Assembly (NCBI GenBank): GCA_947653315.1
Contig: CANTGP010000025.1
Coordinates: 1-14,823 of the forward strand
DNA length: 14,823 bases
DNA from: an uncultured Lachnospiraceae bacterium
GTDB taxonomy: Bacteria; Bacillota; Clostridia; Lachnospirales; Lachnospiraceae
Direction of reading: 5' to 3'
Shown: positions 6,596-13,809 of the stretch, piece after piece
Numbering within the stretch: position 1 is the stretch's first letter
Layout of the letters: each line of letters opens with the position of its first letter
Position numbers and translations under genes: made by a program
The notes under the pieces: model-generated
Databases searched by the model: none
What the model was told of the DNA's origin: nothing
Seen by the model: the letters and a program-made list of their open reading frames with translations, nothing else

Positions 6596-7726
6596 ATGGA
6601 AACGGATGATGAATGGATTGCTTTGTTCCGGTGGTTCCACAGACATCCGGAACTTGGTTATGGGGAAGTGGAGACGGGCGCGAAGATAAAGGAAGTTTTG
6701 GAAAGATACCATATTGAAATCATTCCGTCCGGGTTGAAGACAGGTATCGTTGCCGTTATCCGGGGAAACCGGAAAGGAAAATCCATATGCCTAAGGTCCG
6801 ATATGGATGCCTTGCCGGTAACTGAGGAGACGGGATTGGAGTATGCCTCGGAAAAGGAGGGAAAGATGCATGCCTGCGGACATGATTTCCATATAACGGC
6901 GGTATTGTATACGGCAGTGCTGCTGCAGGGGAAAAGGGAAAAACTCTGCGGAGATGTGTATTTTGTTTTCCAGCCGGCGGAGGAAGTGGCCGGTGGGGCG
7001 GAGGAAATCCTGCGTACCGGGATTTTGGACGGTGTGGAGGAATTTTACGGGTTTCATGCGGAGCCTTCCCTTGAAGTAGGGGAAATATCCTGTGTGGAAG
7101 GAAGTGTGATGGCGGCGGTGGACCGCTTTGCCGTCCGTATTTGGGGAAAAGGGTGCCATGGAGCTACGCCGTGGCTGGGACGGAATCCCATTCCTGTTTT
7201 GACGGAATTGGTAAACGGCATTTATGGAATAACAGGGAATCGTGCGGATGGGGGACATGGCCGGGTAGTTTCCGTGACCCATGTGGAAGCAGGGAATACA
7301 TGGAATATTATTCCGCAGCAGGCATATTTGGAAGGAACGGTGCGGACATTGGAAGCGGCGGACCGAAAGCGGATCAGGCAGGATATCCATGGGATTGTTG
7401 ACGGATGGAATGGTAAAAACGGCATAAAAACCGATTTGGAATGGTATGACGGACCGGATGCGGTTGTAAATGACGGGGAATTGTGTATCTTTGCGGAGAG
7501 TATCCTGCGCCGGGAACCGGTCAGGCTTATTCCCCTTCCTCCTGCGATGGTGGGAGAGGATTTCAGTAAATATGCGGGAAGGGAAGGAAAGGCAAAAAGT
7601 CTTTATTTGAAAATCGGTACGGGAAAAGGAGCGCCCCTGCATAGTCCGCATTTCCGTGTCCGGCCGGAAGCGGTAAAGATAACCGCAAAACTGTATGCAA
7701 AATTGCTGGCGGAAAGAATGAAATAG
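6596..7726 (+). CDS. M20 family amidohydrolase (N-acyl amino acid deacylase type)
   Basis: A 376-residue metallopeptidase of the M20D amidohydrolase branch (hippurate hydrolase, N-acetyl amino acid deacetylase). Two-metal site residues are visible in SDMDALPV (68-75), MHACGHDFH (91-99, including Cys94 and His96), FQPAEE (125-130), YGFHAEPS and LHSPHFRV near the C-terminus. WGKGCHGATP belongs to the lid/dimerisation domain. It likely removes an acyl group from an N-acylated amino acid in the cytoplasm. Position after a cystine-type importer recalls the Bacillus subtilis ytm/yxe sulfur operons, which carry M20 enzymes (YtnL, YxeP/SndA) next to cystine-type importers. An N-acylcysteine or related substrate is therefore plausible but inferred. 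AGGAGGG lies five bases before ATG. The last gene of the operon, it is followed by a terminator within 5 nt. Confidence 0.9.
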   Translation: METDDEWIALFRWFHRHPELGYGEVETGAKIKEVLERYHIEIIPSGLKTGIVAVIRGNRKGKSICLRSDMDALPVTEETGLEYASEKEGKMHACGHDFHITAVLYTAVLLQGKREKLCGDVYFVFQPAEEVAGGAEEILRTGILDGVEEFYGFHAEPSLEVGEISCVEGSVMAAVDRFAVRIWGKGCHGATPWLGRNPIPVLTELVNGIYGITGNRADGGHGRVVSVTHVEAGNTWNIIPQQAYLEGTVRTLEAADRKRIRQDIHGIVDGWNGKNGIKTDLEWYDGPDAVVNDGELCIFAESILRREPVRLIPLPPAMVGEDFSKYAGREGKAKSLYLKIGTGKGAPLHSPHFRVRPEAVKITAKLYAKLLAERMK

Positions 7727-7730
7727 CCCA

Positions 7731-7783
7731 AAAAAGCCCTGCGGGGGTCCGTATGCTTTCATACGAACCCCCGCAGGGCTTTT
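7731..7783. terminator. Long bidirectional terminator
   Basis: A 17-bp stem, AAAAGCCCTGCGGGGGT pairing with its complement, then one C-A mismatch, a further 6-bp stem CGTATG/CATACG and a CTTT loop. Read rightward it ends in TTTT. Read leftward it ends in six Ts. It lies 4 nt after the amidohydrolase stop and only 3 nt from the mature 3' end of the convergent tRNA, so it probably ends both transcripts. Confidence 0.93.
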
Positions 7784-7786
7784 GCG

Positions 7787-7872
7787 CGGAGACGGAGGGA
7801 TTCGAACCCTCGTGCCCCGAAGGACAAACGCATTTCGAGTGCGCCCCGTTATGACCACTTCGATACGTCTCC
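7787..7872 (-). tRNA. tRNA-Ser (anticodon CGA)
   Basis: On the minus strand the acceptor stem GGAGACG/CGTCTCC closes the cloverleaf with discriminator G (complement of 7787). The anticodon stem GCGCA/TGCGT encloses the loop CTCGAAA, giving anticodon CGA, which reads UCG. A long variable arm around CCTTCGGGG is typical of serine tRNA. The T-arm is GAGGGTTCGAATCCCTC. CCA is not encoded, since CGC follows, so it must be added. Length is 86 nt, normal for class II without CCA. It is convergent with the sulfur operon. Confidence 0.95.
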
Positions 7873-7893
7873 GTTTCAAAACTGACAGAGTCT

Positions 7894-7922
7894 ATTTTAA
7901 CGTATGTTTTGGATTTTGGCAA
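7894..7922 (-). promoter_or_regulatory. Promoter of the tRNA-Ser gene
   Basis: On the minus strand TTGCCA (7917-7922), a 17-nt spacer and TAAAAT (7894-7899) form a sigma-A promoter about 22 nt upstream of the tRNA 5' end. Confidence 0.75.
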
Positions 7923-7969
7923 GACATAATAAGCAGAAAATTTTCATTTTACGATATCATAAAACTTGG

Positions 7970-7998
7970 TTGTGATAAAAAGTAAATTATTATATAAT
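7970..7998 (+). promoter_or_regulatory. Promoter of the phosphofructokinase gene
   Basis: TTGTGA (7970-7975), a 17-nt spacer and a perfect TATAAT (7993-7998). The expected start near 8005 gives a leader of about 54 nt. That leader contains a small hairpin, GGCTT/AAGCC (8019-8033), ahead of the AGGAGGG site. It diverges from the tRNA promoter. Confidence 0.8.
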
Positions 7999-8058
7999 GA
8001 ATGGGAGAGAAGAAAAAGGGCTTATTCCAAGCCAAATATAGTTTTAGGAGGGCGGCAA

Positions 8059-9132
8059 ATGAAAAGAATAGGAATGTTAACCAGCGGCGGCGACTGTCAG
8101 GCATTGAATGCGGCAATGCGCGGAGTGGCAAAATGCCTTTTTAACAGCGGGGAGGAAGTGGAGATTTACGGTTTCCTGGAAGGTTATAAAGGCTTGATTT
8201 ACGGGAATTTCCGTATGCTGACAGGCTATGATTTTTCCGGCGTGCTGACAAAGGGCGGTACCATACTCGGAAGTTCCAGGACGCCGTTTAAGCTGATCCG
8301 CGAGCCGGATGAAAACGGGCTGGACAAAGTGGAAGCGATGAAACAGAATTATTACAAACTCCGCTTGGACTGCCTTGTCATCCTCGGCGGAAACGGAACC
8401 CACAAGACGGCGAACCTGCTGCGCAGCGAAGGTCTGAATGTGGTGACGCTGCCTAAGACGATAGATAACGATCTGTGGGGAACGGATATGACGTTCGGCT
8501 TCCAAAGCGCGGTGAATATCGCGACGGACGCCATCGACTGCATCCATACCACGGCGGCTTCCCATGGCAGGGTATTCATTGTGGAAGTCATGGGACACAA
8601 AGTAGGATACCTGACGCTGAATGCCGGAATGGCGGGCGGCGCCGACATCATCCTGATTCCGGAGATTCCGTACGATATCGATAAGGTGATCGAAAAGATA
8701 GAGGAAAGGGACCGGAACGGAAGTAAATTTACCATTCTTGCCGTGGCGGAAGGCGCCATTTCCAAGGAAGACGCGAAATTATCGAAGAAAGAATATAAGG
8801 AAAAAATGAAGAATTATCCGTTCCCTTCCGTTTCCTATGAAATCGCACAGCGAATCCAGGAAAAAACGGGACATGACGTGCGGGTGACGGTACCGGGGCA
8901 TACCCAAAGGGGAGGCAGTCCGTGTCCGTATGACAGGGTATTTGCCAGCAGGCTCGGTTCCGAGGCAGGCAGGATGATTTTAAAAGGCGAATACGGGTTC
9001 ATGGTAGGTTACAAAAACCGTGAAATCGTGAAAGTGCCGTTAGAGGAAGTGGCAGGCAAACTGAAAATGGTTGCGCCGGATGCCAGCATCGTGAAGGAAG
9101 CGAAACTGCTTGGCATCAGTTTCGGCGACTGA
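8059..9132 (+). CDS. pfkA: 6-phosphofructokinase
   Basis: Phosphorylates fructose 6-phosphate to the 1,6-bisphosphate in glycolysis; 357 residues, longer than the roughly 320-residue E. coli-type enzyme. Family landmarks are TSGGDC (8-13), GGNGTHKTA (110-118), PKTIDND (132-138, with the catalytic Asp), MGHKVGYL and PGHTQRGGSP. The phosphoryl-donor position is Gly (GGNGT), as in ATP enzymes where PPi enzymes have Asp. However, TIDND is preceded by Lys, as in PPi enzymes and in the Gly/Lys group of ATP enzymes known from actinomycetes. ATP is the likelier donor, but this is inferred. ATG 8059 follows TTTTAGGAGGG at seven bases. An upstream in-frame extension to 7966 would run through the promoter and is rejected. 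dnaX begins 19 nt after the stop. Confidence 0.92.
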   Translation: MKRIGMLTSGGDCQALNAAMRGVAKCLFNSGEEVEIYGFLEGYKGLIYGNFRMLTGYDFSGVLTKGGTILGSSRTPFKLIREPDENGLDKVEAMKQNYYKLRLDCLVILGGNGTHKTANLLRSEGLNVVTLPKTIDNDLWGTDMTFGFQSAVNIATDAIDCIHTTAASHGRVFIVEVMGHKVGYLTLNAGMAGGADIILIPEIPYDIDKVIEKIEERDRNGSKFTILAVAEGAISKEDAKLSKKEYKEKMKNYPFPSVSYEIAQRIQEKTGHDVRVTVPGHTQRGGSPCPYDRVFASRLGSEAGRMILKGEYGFMVGYKNREIVKVPLEEVAGKLKMVAPDASIVKEAKLLGISFGD

Positions 9133-9151
9133 CGGTTAGAAAGAGGTTGTG

Positions 9152-10741
9152 ATGTCTTATACAGCGTTGTACCGGAAGTTCCGTCCGCAGGATTTTGAAA
9201 GCGTAAAGGGACAGGAACATATCGTAACCACATTAAAGAACCAAATAAAAGCAGGGCGTATCGGACACGCATATCTTTTCTGCGGGACGCGGGGAACGGG
9301 AAAAACTTCGGTGGCGAAATTATTTGCGAAAGCCGTGAACTGCGAAAACCCGTCGGAGGGAAGCCCCTGTGGGGAATGTGCGCTTTGCAGGGCAATCGCA
9401 TCGGGCGCAAGCATGAACGTCATTGAGATTGACGCCGCCTCCAACAACGGCGTGGACAATATCCGCGAAATCGTGGAAGAAGTGGCATATTCCCCTGCGG
9501 AGGGGAAATATAAGGTTTATATCATAGATGAAGTTCATATGCTTTCCATAGGGGCTTTTAATGCATTGTTAAAAACATTGGAGGAACCGCCGTCTTATGT
9601 CATTTTCATACTGGCGACGACGGAAGTGCATAAGATACCGGTGACGATTCTCTCCCGGTGCCAGCGGTATGACTTTAAACGGATTACCATAGACACCATT
9701 GCGGACCGCCTGCGGGAACTGATGCAGAAGGAGGGGGTTGCGGCGGAGGAGAAAGCGCTGCGCTATATTGCCAAAACGGCGGACGGCTCCATGCGGGATG
9801 CCTTAAGCCTTTTGGACCAGTGCATTGCCTTCCATTACGGAGAAGAACTGACGTATGATAAGACACTGGAAGTGCTTGGCGCCGTGGATACGGCGGTGTT
9901 TGGCAGGCTGCTTGAACTGGTGCTATCATCGGATGTTACGGGCTGCATCGGGCTTTTGGAGGAAATTGTCATCCAGGGAAGGGAGTTGTCCCAGTTTGTC
10001 AGCGATTTTACGTGGTATCTGCGCAACCTTCTTTTAGTGTTAAGTTCCGACGGCGATTCCGGTATCGAAGATGTCATTGGCATATCCACGGAGAACCTTG
10101 CGAGACTGAGGGAAGAAGCGGGAATGACGGATATGGACACCGTAATCCGTTATATCCGAATATTCTCTGAGCTGTCGGGAAAAATCCGTTATGCGTCGCA
10201 AAAGAGGATATTAATCGAAGTAGCGCTGATTAAACTGTGCAGACCGGGCATGGAGACTGATACGCAGTCCCTGCTCGGTCGCGTGCGGGATTTGGAGAAA
10301 AAACTGGAAAACGGCGTAGTGGCAGTCCCGGCGCAGGGAAGCGGCGGGGCGGCGTCCGGTATGCCGCAGGGAGCTGCGCAGCCTTCCGCTCCGCCCAAGG
10401 CGGAGCTGCCAAAGGCAGTGCCGGAGGATGTTAAGGCGGTAGTCGGGCGGTGGAATGCTATCGTGGCGGACATGGCACAGCCCATGAAAACTTATATGAA
10501 AGGCGCCCGTTTAAGCCTGGGTGCCGAAGGCAGGCTGGTGATTGTGGTGGAAGACGGAGTGGCTTCCGACTACTTAAAAAACCAGGAAAATAAGGAACAG
10601 CTTAAGCGCATGATTTCCGAGTCCGTCCAAAAAGAGATGGAAATCGAGGTGCAGAGCGTGGAAAGCGGCAGGGAGTTTGACGGGGCTTATATTGATTTAA
10701 GCGATATCATTCACATGGAAATCGAAATCGAGGAAGAATGA
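9152..10741 (+). CDS. dnaX: DNA polymerase III gamma/tau subunit
   Basis: Clamp-loader AAA+ subunit of the replicative polymerase, 529 residues. It opens with the hallmark SYTALYRKFRPQDF. Walker A is GTRGTGKT (45-52). A zinc-binding set Cys64, Cys73, Cys76 and Cys79 follows, then Walker B IIDEVHM (124-130) and sensor/arginine-finger region ILSRCQRYDF. Domain III ends near residue 370. A Pro/Ala/Gly-rich linker (about 385-415) leads to a small C-terminal domain and an acidic end. ATG 9152 is chosen over GTG 9149 because AGAGG (9142-9146) is spaced correctly for the ATG. An A AAA AAC slippery heptamer lies in frame at 10576-10582. It is followed by the YbaB and recR genes in the classic Firmicutes order. 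Confidence 0.96.
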   Translation: MSYTALYRKFRPQDFESVKGQEHIVTTLKNQIKAGRIGHAYLFCGTRGTGKTSVAKLFAKAVNCENPSEGSPCGECALCRAIASGASMNVIEIDAASNNGVDNIREIVEEVAYSPAEGKYKVYIIDEVHMLSIGAFNALLKTLEEPPSYVIFILATTEVHKIPVTILSRCQRYDFKRITIDTIADRLRELMQKEGVAAEEKALRYIAKTADGSMRDALSLLDQCIAFHYGEELTYDKTLEVLGAVDTAVFGRLLELVLSSDVTGCIGLLEEIVIQGRELSQFVSDFTWYLRNLLLVLSSDGDSGIEDVIGISTENLARLREEAGMTDMDTVIRYIRIFSELSGKIRYASQKRILIEVALIKLCRPGMETDTQSLLGRVRDLEKKLENGVVAVPAQGSGGAASGMPQGAAQPSAPPKAELPKAVPEDVKAVVGRWNAIVADMAQPMKTYMKGARLSLGAEGRLVIVVEDGVASDYLKNQENKEQLKRMISESVQKEMEIEVQSVESGREFDGAYIDLSDIIHMEIEIEEE

Positions 10742-10807
10742 AGGGAAGACAGGAAAATATGCTGATACGGTTTTCCCGTGCGGAATAATAGGAGGATGGA
10801 TTGAAAC

Positions 10808-11158
10808 ATGGCAAAAAGAGGCGGATTTCCGGGCGGTATGCCGGGCAACATGAATAACCTGATGAAGCAGGCACAGCGGATGCAGCGTCAGATGGAAGAA
10901 AACCAAAAGGAAATGGAAACAAAGGAATTTACGGCAGCGGCAGGAGGCGGCGCCGTGGAAGTGACGGTAACGGGGAAAAAAGAAATCGTGAAAGTGAAAC
11001 TTTCCGAAGAAGTCGTGGATCCTGAAGATATCGAAATGCTGGAAGATTTAATTGTTGCCGCGGCAGGGGAAGCGCTCCGCAAGGCGGATGAGGCAAATGC
11101 CGAAATCATGAATAAAATGACCGGGGGCTTGGGTCTTGGGGGAGGCTTTCCCTTCTGA
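10808..11158 (+). CDS. ybaB: YbaB/EbfC family nucleoid-associated protein
   Basis: A small DNA-binding protein (116 residues) of the YbaB/EbfC family, almost always encoded between dnaX and recR. It probably binds DNA as a dimer and affects nucleoid structure or repair. The Gly/Met-rich N-terminus is followed by the helix NNLMKQAQRMQRQMEENQKE, the core GGGAVEVTVTGKKEIVKVKL and EEVVDPEDIEMLEDLIVAA, and a Gly-rich tail. ATG 10808 is the only possible start because TGA lies in frame at 10802. The nearest AGGAGG (10790-10795) is unusually far (12 nt), with a tiny ATG-GAT-TGA frame between. The stop overlaps the recR start by one base (TGATG). Confidence 0.95.
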   Translation: MAKRGGFPGGMPGNMNNLMKQAQRMQRQMEENQKEMETKEFTAAAGGGAVEVTVTGKKEIVKVKLSEEVVDPEDIEMLEDLIVAAAGEALRKADEANAEIMNKMTGGLGLGGGFPF

Positions 11159-11754
11159 TGGATTTATACAGCGGACACATTAATAAATTAATAGACGAAT
11201 TGGCAGGGCTTCCCGGAATCGGGGCAAAATCGGCGCAAAGACTGGCGTTCCATCTGATTAACATGCCGAAAGAACGGGTGGAACGGTTGGCGAAGGTTAT
11301 CGTGGAAGCGAAAGAGAACGTCAGGTATTGCAGAGAGTGTTTCACCCTCACGGACCAGGAGCTATGCCCGGTCTGTGCCAATGAAAAGAGGGACCACGGC
11401 ACGATTATGGTGGTGGAGAATACCCGCGATCTTGCGGCTTATGAGAAGACCGGCAAATATACGGGCGTATACCATGTGCTGCACGGCGCTATCTCCCCCA
11501 TGCTGGGGATAGGACCGGGCGATATCCGGCTGAAAGAACTGATGACCCGCCTGGAAGGGGAAATCGGGGAAGTCATCATTGCCACAAATTCCAGCCTGGA
11601 GGGGGAGACCACGGCAATGTACATCGGAAAACTGATTAAACCGACGGGAATCCGGGTGACGAGAATCGCCAGCGGGGTTCCCGTTGGCGGCGATTTGGAA
11701 TACATCGACGAAGTGACCCTGCTGCGCGCATTGGAGGGCAGGACGGAACTGTAG
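11158..11754 (+). CDS. recR: Recombination mediator RecR
   Basis: Recombination-repair protein of the RecFOR pathway that helps load RecA on gapped DNA; 198 residues, the standard length. An N-terminal helix-hairpin-helix LPGIGAKSAQRLAFHL (18-33) is followed by a zinc site (Cys58, Cys61, Cys70, Cys73), then the Toprim domain with VVENTRDLAAYE and the acidic motif ATNSSLEGETTA. A Walker B-like C-terminus, RIASGVPVGGDLEYIDEVTL, completes the protein. The ATG overlaps the preceding stop codon, so translation is probably coupled to the YbaB gene. The upstream GGGAGG lies inside that gene. Confidence 0.97.
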   Translation: MDLYSGHINKLIDELAGLPGIGAKSAQRLAFHLINMPKERVERLAKVIVEAKENVRYCRECFTLTDQELCPVCANEKRDHGTIMVVENTRDLAAYEKTGKYTGVYHVLHGAISPMLGIGPGDIRLKELMTRLEGEIGEVIIATNSSLEGETTAMYIGKLIKPTGIRVTRIASGVPVGGDLEYIDEVTLLRALEGRTEL

Positions 11755-11782
11755 GAACGGTAAAGCATAGGGAGGGAAGATT

Positions 11783-12847
11783 ATGGAAGAAAACGGAATT
11801 AAAATAGAAAAAACACTATTTGACACTATGAAGGACGGTACGCAGATTTTCCTGTACAGTTTGGAAAACGGTAATGGCATGAAGGCACAGGTTATTAACT
11901 ACGGCGCGATTTTGGTCCGTTTATTCGTACCGGATAAAAACGGGAAAGCGGAAGATGTAGTACTGGGCTATGATAATCTGGACGGATATTATGTAAACGG
12001 CGCCAATTACGGGGCGACCATCGGGCCGAATGCCAACCGTGTGGCGGATGCACGGTTTACGCTGGACGGCGTGACCTATCAGTTGGATGTGAACGACGGG
12101 CCGAACAACCTGCACAGCCATGCAGACCTTGGTTACCATAAGAGGGTTTGGAAAGCAACGGAGGGAGCGGACTGCGTAACGTTTGAATTGGAAGGCGCGG
12201 ACGGGGAGATGGGATTTCCGGGTAACAAGAAGGTACAGGTAACTTATACCCTGACCGGGGAAAACGAGTTAAAAATCCATTACCATGCCACCAGTGACAG
12301 GCGCACCATCATAAATATGACCAACCATAGTTATTTTAATTTGGCCGGGCATGACGCAGGCAGTATTTATGACCATATCCTGACCCTTCATGCGGCAAAT
12401 TACACGCCCACGGCGGCGGGCTCCATTCCTACCGGGGAGATTGCCCCCGTTGCGGGAACGCCCATGGATTTTACCTCACCCAAAAGAATCGGGGATGAAA
12501 TCGATGCGGATTTTGAACAGCTTAATCTTGCAGGCGGTTACGACCACAACTGGGTACTGGACGGCGGGGAAGGCAAACTGCGGCTGATTGCAACGGTGGA
12601 AGAACCGTCAAGCGGCAGGGTGATGGACACCTATACCGACCTGCCCGGCGTACAGTTTTATGCCGGCAATTTCCAAACGGAAGAAACCGGAAAAAACGGA
12701 GCGGTTTACGCAAAAAGAACGGGATTATGCCTGGAAACCCAGTACTATCCGGATACGGCAAACGAGCCGGAATTCCCTTCGGCGGTATTCGGGCCGGAGC
12801 GGGCGTATGATACCGTTACGGTATACCGGTTCCGGGTTGCGCAATGA
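11783..12847 (+). CDS. galM: Aldose 1-epimerase (galactose mutarotase)
   Basis: Interconverts alpha and beta anomers of galactose/glucose at the start of the Leloir pathway; 354 residues, normal length. Likely active-site residues are Arg86 (GPNANR), His111 (NNLHS), His182 (TNHSYFNL), Asp254 (GGYDHNWVLD) and catalytic base Glu318 (GLCLETQYYPD). Arg86-His111 spacing is identical to that in the Lactococcus enzyme. After the first His, the usual NLHGGxxGF/DK is replaced by NLHSHADLGYHKRVW. No other galactose gene is visible, so it may serve general sugar metabolism. GGAGGG precedes ATG by six bases. It lies 28 nt after recR and may be co-transcribed with it. Confidence 0.93.
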   Translation: MEENGIKIEKTLFDTMKDGTQIFLYSLENGNGMKAQVINYGAILVRLFVPDKNGKAEDVVLGYDNLDGYYVNGANYGATIGPNANRVADARFTLDGVTYQLDVNDGPNNLHSHADLGYHKRVWKATEGADCVTFELEGADGEMGFPGNKKVQVTYTLTGENELKIHYHATSDRRTIINMTNHSYFNLAGHDAGSIYDHILTLHAANYTPTAAGSIPTGEIAPVAGTPMDFTSPKRIGDEIDADFEQLNLAGGYDHNWVLDGGEGKLRLIATVEEPSSGRVMDTYTDLPGVQFYAGNFQTEETGKNGAVYAKRTGLCLETQYYPDTANEPEFPSAVFGPERAYDTVTVYRFRVAQ

Positions 12848-12860
12848 GGATTCCGTAAAC

Positions 12861-12884
12861 CGGAAACCGGGTATTTTCCGTTTT
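12861..12884 (+). terminator. Weak terminator after galM
   Basis: A 6-bp stem CGGAAA (12861-12866) with TTTCCG (12875-12880) is followed by TTTT. It lies 13 nt after the galM stop. The stem is short, so termination is uncertain. The rest of 12848-12969 holds no gene I can support. Confidence 0.35.
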
Positions 12885-12969
12885 CCCGACGGATGAACGT
12901 TAAAACCGGAGGGTCGAAAAAAAGCGCGTCCGTCTCGACACATTGCGATAAAAACATTTCCCCTGCAGG

Positions 12970-12978
12970 TGGTATAAT
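12970..12978 (+). promoter_or_regulatory. Extended -10 promoter
   Basis: TGGTATAAT is a perfect extended -10 element (TGN plus TATAAT). No good -35 is present at 17 nt, which is usual for this class. The expected start near 12985 leaves a leader of only about 20 nt before the start at 13005. Confidence 0.7.
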
Positions 12979-13004
12979 GGTGGCACCGGAAAGGAGGGAT
13001 GGGT

Positions 13005-13652
13005 ATGGCTCTGCCAAAAGCGGTCAGGCTGGTCGGGACGGTGGGACAGACGGAAAAGGTTTATGTGGAAGATTATGTCCTCCAATACCTGACCATTTGT
13101 GAGGAGGAAGAAACGGAGCCCGGAGGGGAAACCGTTTTGTACGGAAGAAAAGAGTGGGAAGGCAGGACACGGGCCTACCTGATATACGGAATATACCGCC
13201 AAACGGGACAAGACCGTCCGGAAAAAAAGTTCTGCGGAAAATACAACAGGTTGGGATACATAAATCCCGCAACCGGCGCCATCGTCCTTGATGATTGGGG
13301 AGAAGGGAAGACGCTGGAAGGGTATTATGTTTTTTACGATGCCGATGAAAAGATGAAGGATTTTCTGGGGGACTGCTATGAAAAGCAGCTACGGTTACGA
13401 AACGGGAAAACAATGAGTACGGATTCCGGGCAGCCGGAGGAAGCGGGCATGAAGACACCGGCGGAATTAGTAGCGTTATCAAGGGCGGATAGGGAGAAGG
13501 TGCGTTCTCCCTTTCTTTGGATACGGATGGCGGTTCTTTGCATTTTCATTGTCTTTTGTGCGATTGCGGTGACAACGGTTAACGGTTTTGAGAAGCTCAA
13601 TGACTTTATCCAAACGGCAGTTTTGGCCGGGGAAATGATGGACAATCCGTAA
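13005..13652 (+). CDS. Single-pass membrane protein of unknown function
   Basis: I do not recognise this 215-residue protein. Residues 1-125 look like a folded cytoplasmic domain that alternates strands and charged turns: VRLVGTVGQTEKVYVEDYV, then ETVLYGRKEWEGRTRAYLIY, then a glycine-rich turn and EGYYVFYDADEKM. Residues about 126-168 are a polar linker. One hydrophobic helix spans about 169-191 (from PFLWIRMAVLCIF onward), and a short tail ends in EMMDNP. The general shape is a soluble domain tethered to the membrane from the inside. A distant likeness to MPN/JAB-like folds crossed my mind, but no metal motif is present. ATG 13005 is preferred because AAGGAGGG (12991-12998) abuts the alternative ATG 12999. 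Confidence 0.8.
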   Translation: MALPKAVRLVGTVGQTEKVYVEDYVLQYLTICEEEETEPGGETVLYGRKEWEGRTRAYLIYGIYRQTGQDRPEKKFCGKYNRLGYINPATGAIVLDDWGEGKTLEGYYVFYDADEKMKDFLGDCYEKQLRLRNGKTMSTDSGQPEEAGMKTPAELVALSRADREKVRSPFLWIRMAVLCIFIVFCAIAVTTVNGFEKLNDFIQTAVLAGEMMDNP

Positions 13653-13719
13653 TGTCCCTTGGAAGCCCGCATGGCAGACAGGGGAGAAAACGGAAATTGT
13701 GAAACCCTTGTGAAAAGAA

Positions 13720-13748
13720 TTGAAGCCGTTCTTTAAGTATGTTAAAAT
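13720..13748 (+). promoter_or_regulatory. Promoter of the DUF5711-like gene
   Basis: TTGAAG (13720-13725), a 17-nt spacer and TAAAAT (13743-13748) with TG one base upstream (extended -10). It lies about 60 nt before the start at 13810. The rest of the gap 13653-13809 shows no gene or clear terminator. Confidence 0.7.
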
Positions 13749-13809
13749 AAAAAAATCATGCGGATAAAGTGCCGGTCGTCGGGACAGGCAGTACGGAAAT
13801 GGAGACAAG

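Noticed and set aside
7782..7985. Short ORFs on both strands across the tRNA-Ser region
   Set aside because: They overlap a complete tRNA cloverleaf and two divergent promoters.
7966..8058. Upstream start for phosphofructokinase
   Set aside because: The extension would read through the TTGTGA/TATAAT promoter; ATG 8059 has a strong ribosome binding site and matches the family N-terminus.
7873..8058. Search for the SRP RNA gene often found between tRNA-Ser and dnaX in Firmicutes
   Set aside because: No conserved SRP Alu or helix 8 sequence is visible, and the gap is filled by two promoters and a short leader.
10298..10319. A6 run in dnaX near codon 383 as a slippage site for a gamma-like product
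   Set aside because: Loss of one A would give a stop at 10317-10319 right after domain III, which is tempting, but six As are short for transcriptional slippage and the in-frame heptamer (G AAA AAA) is not a canonical slippery site.
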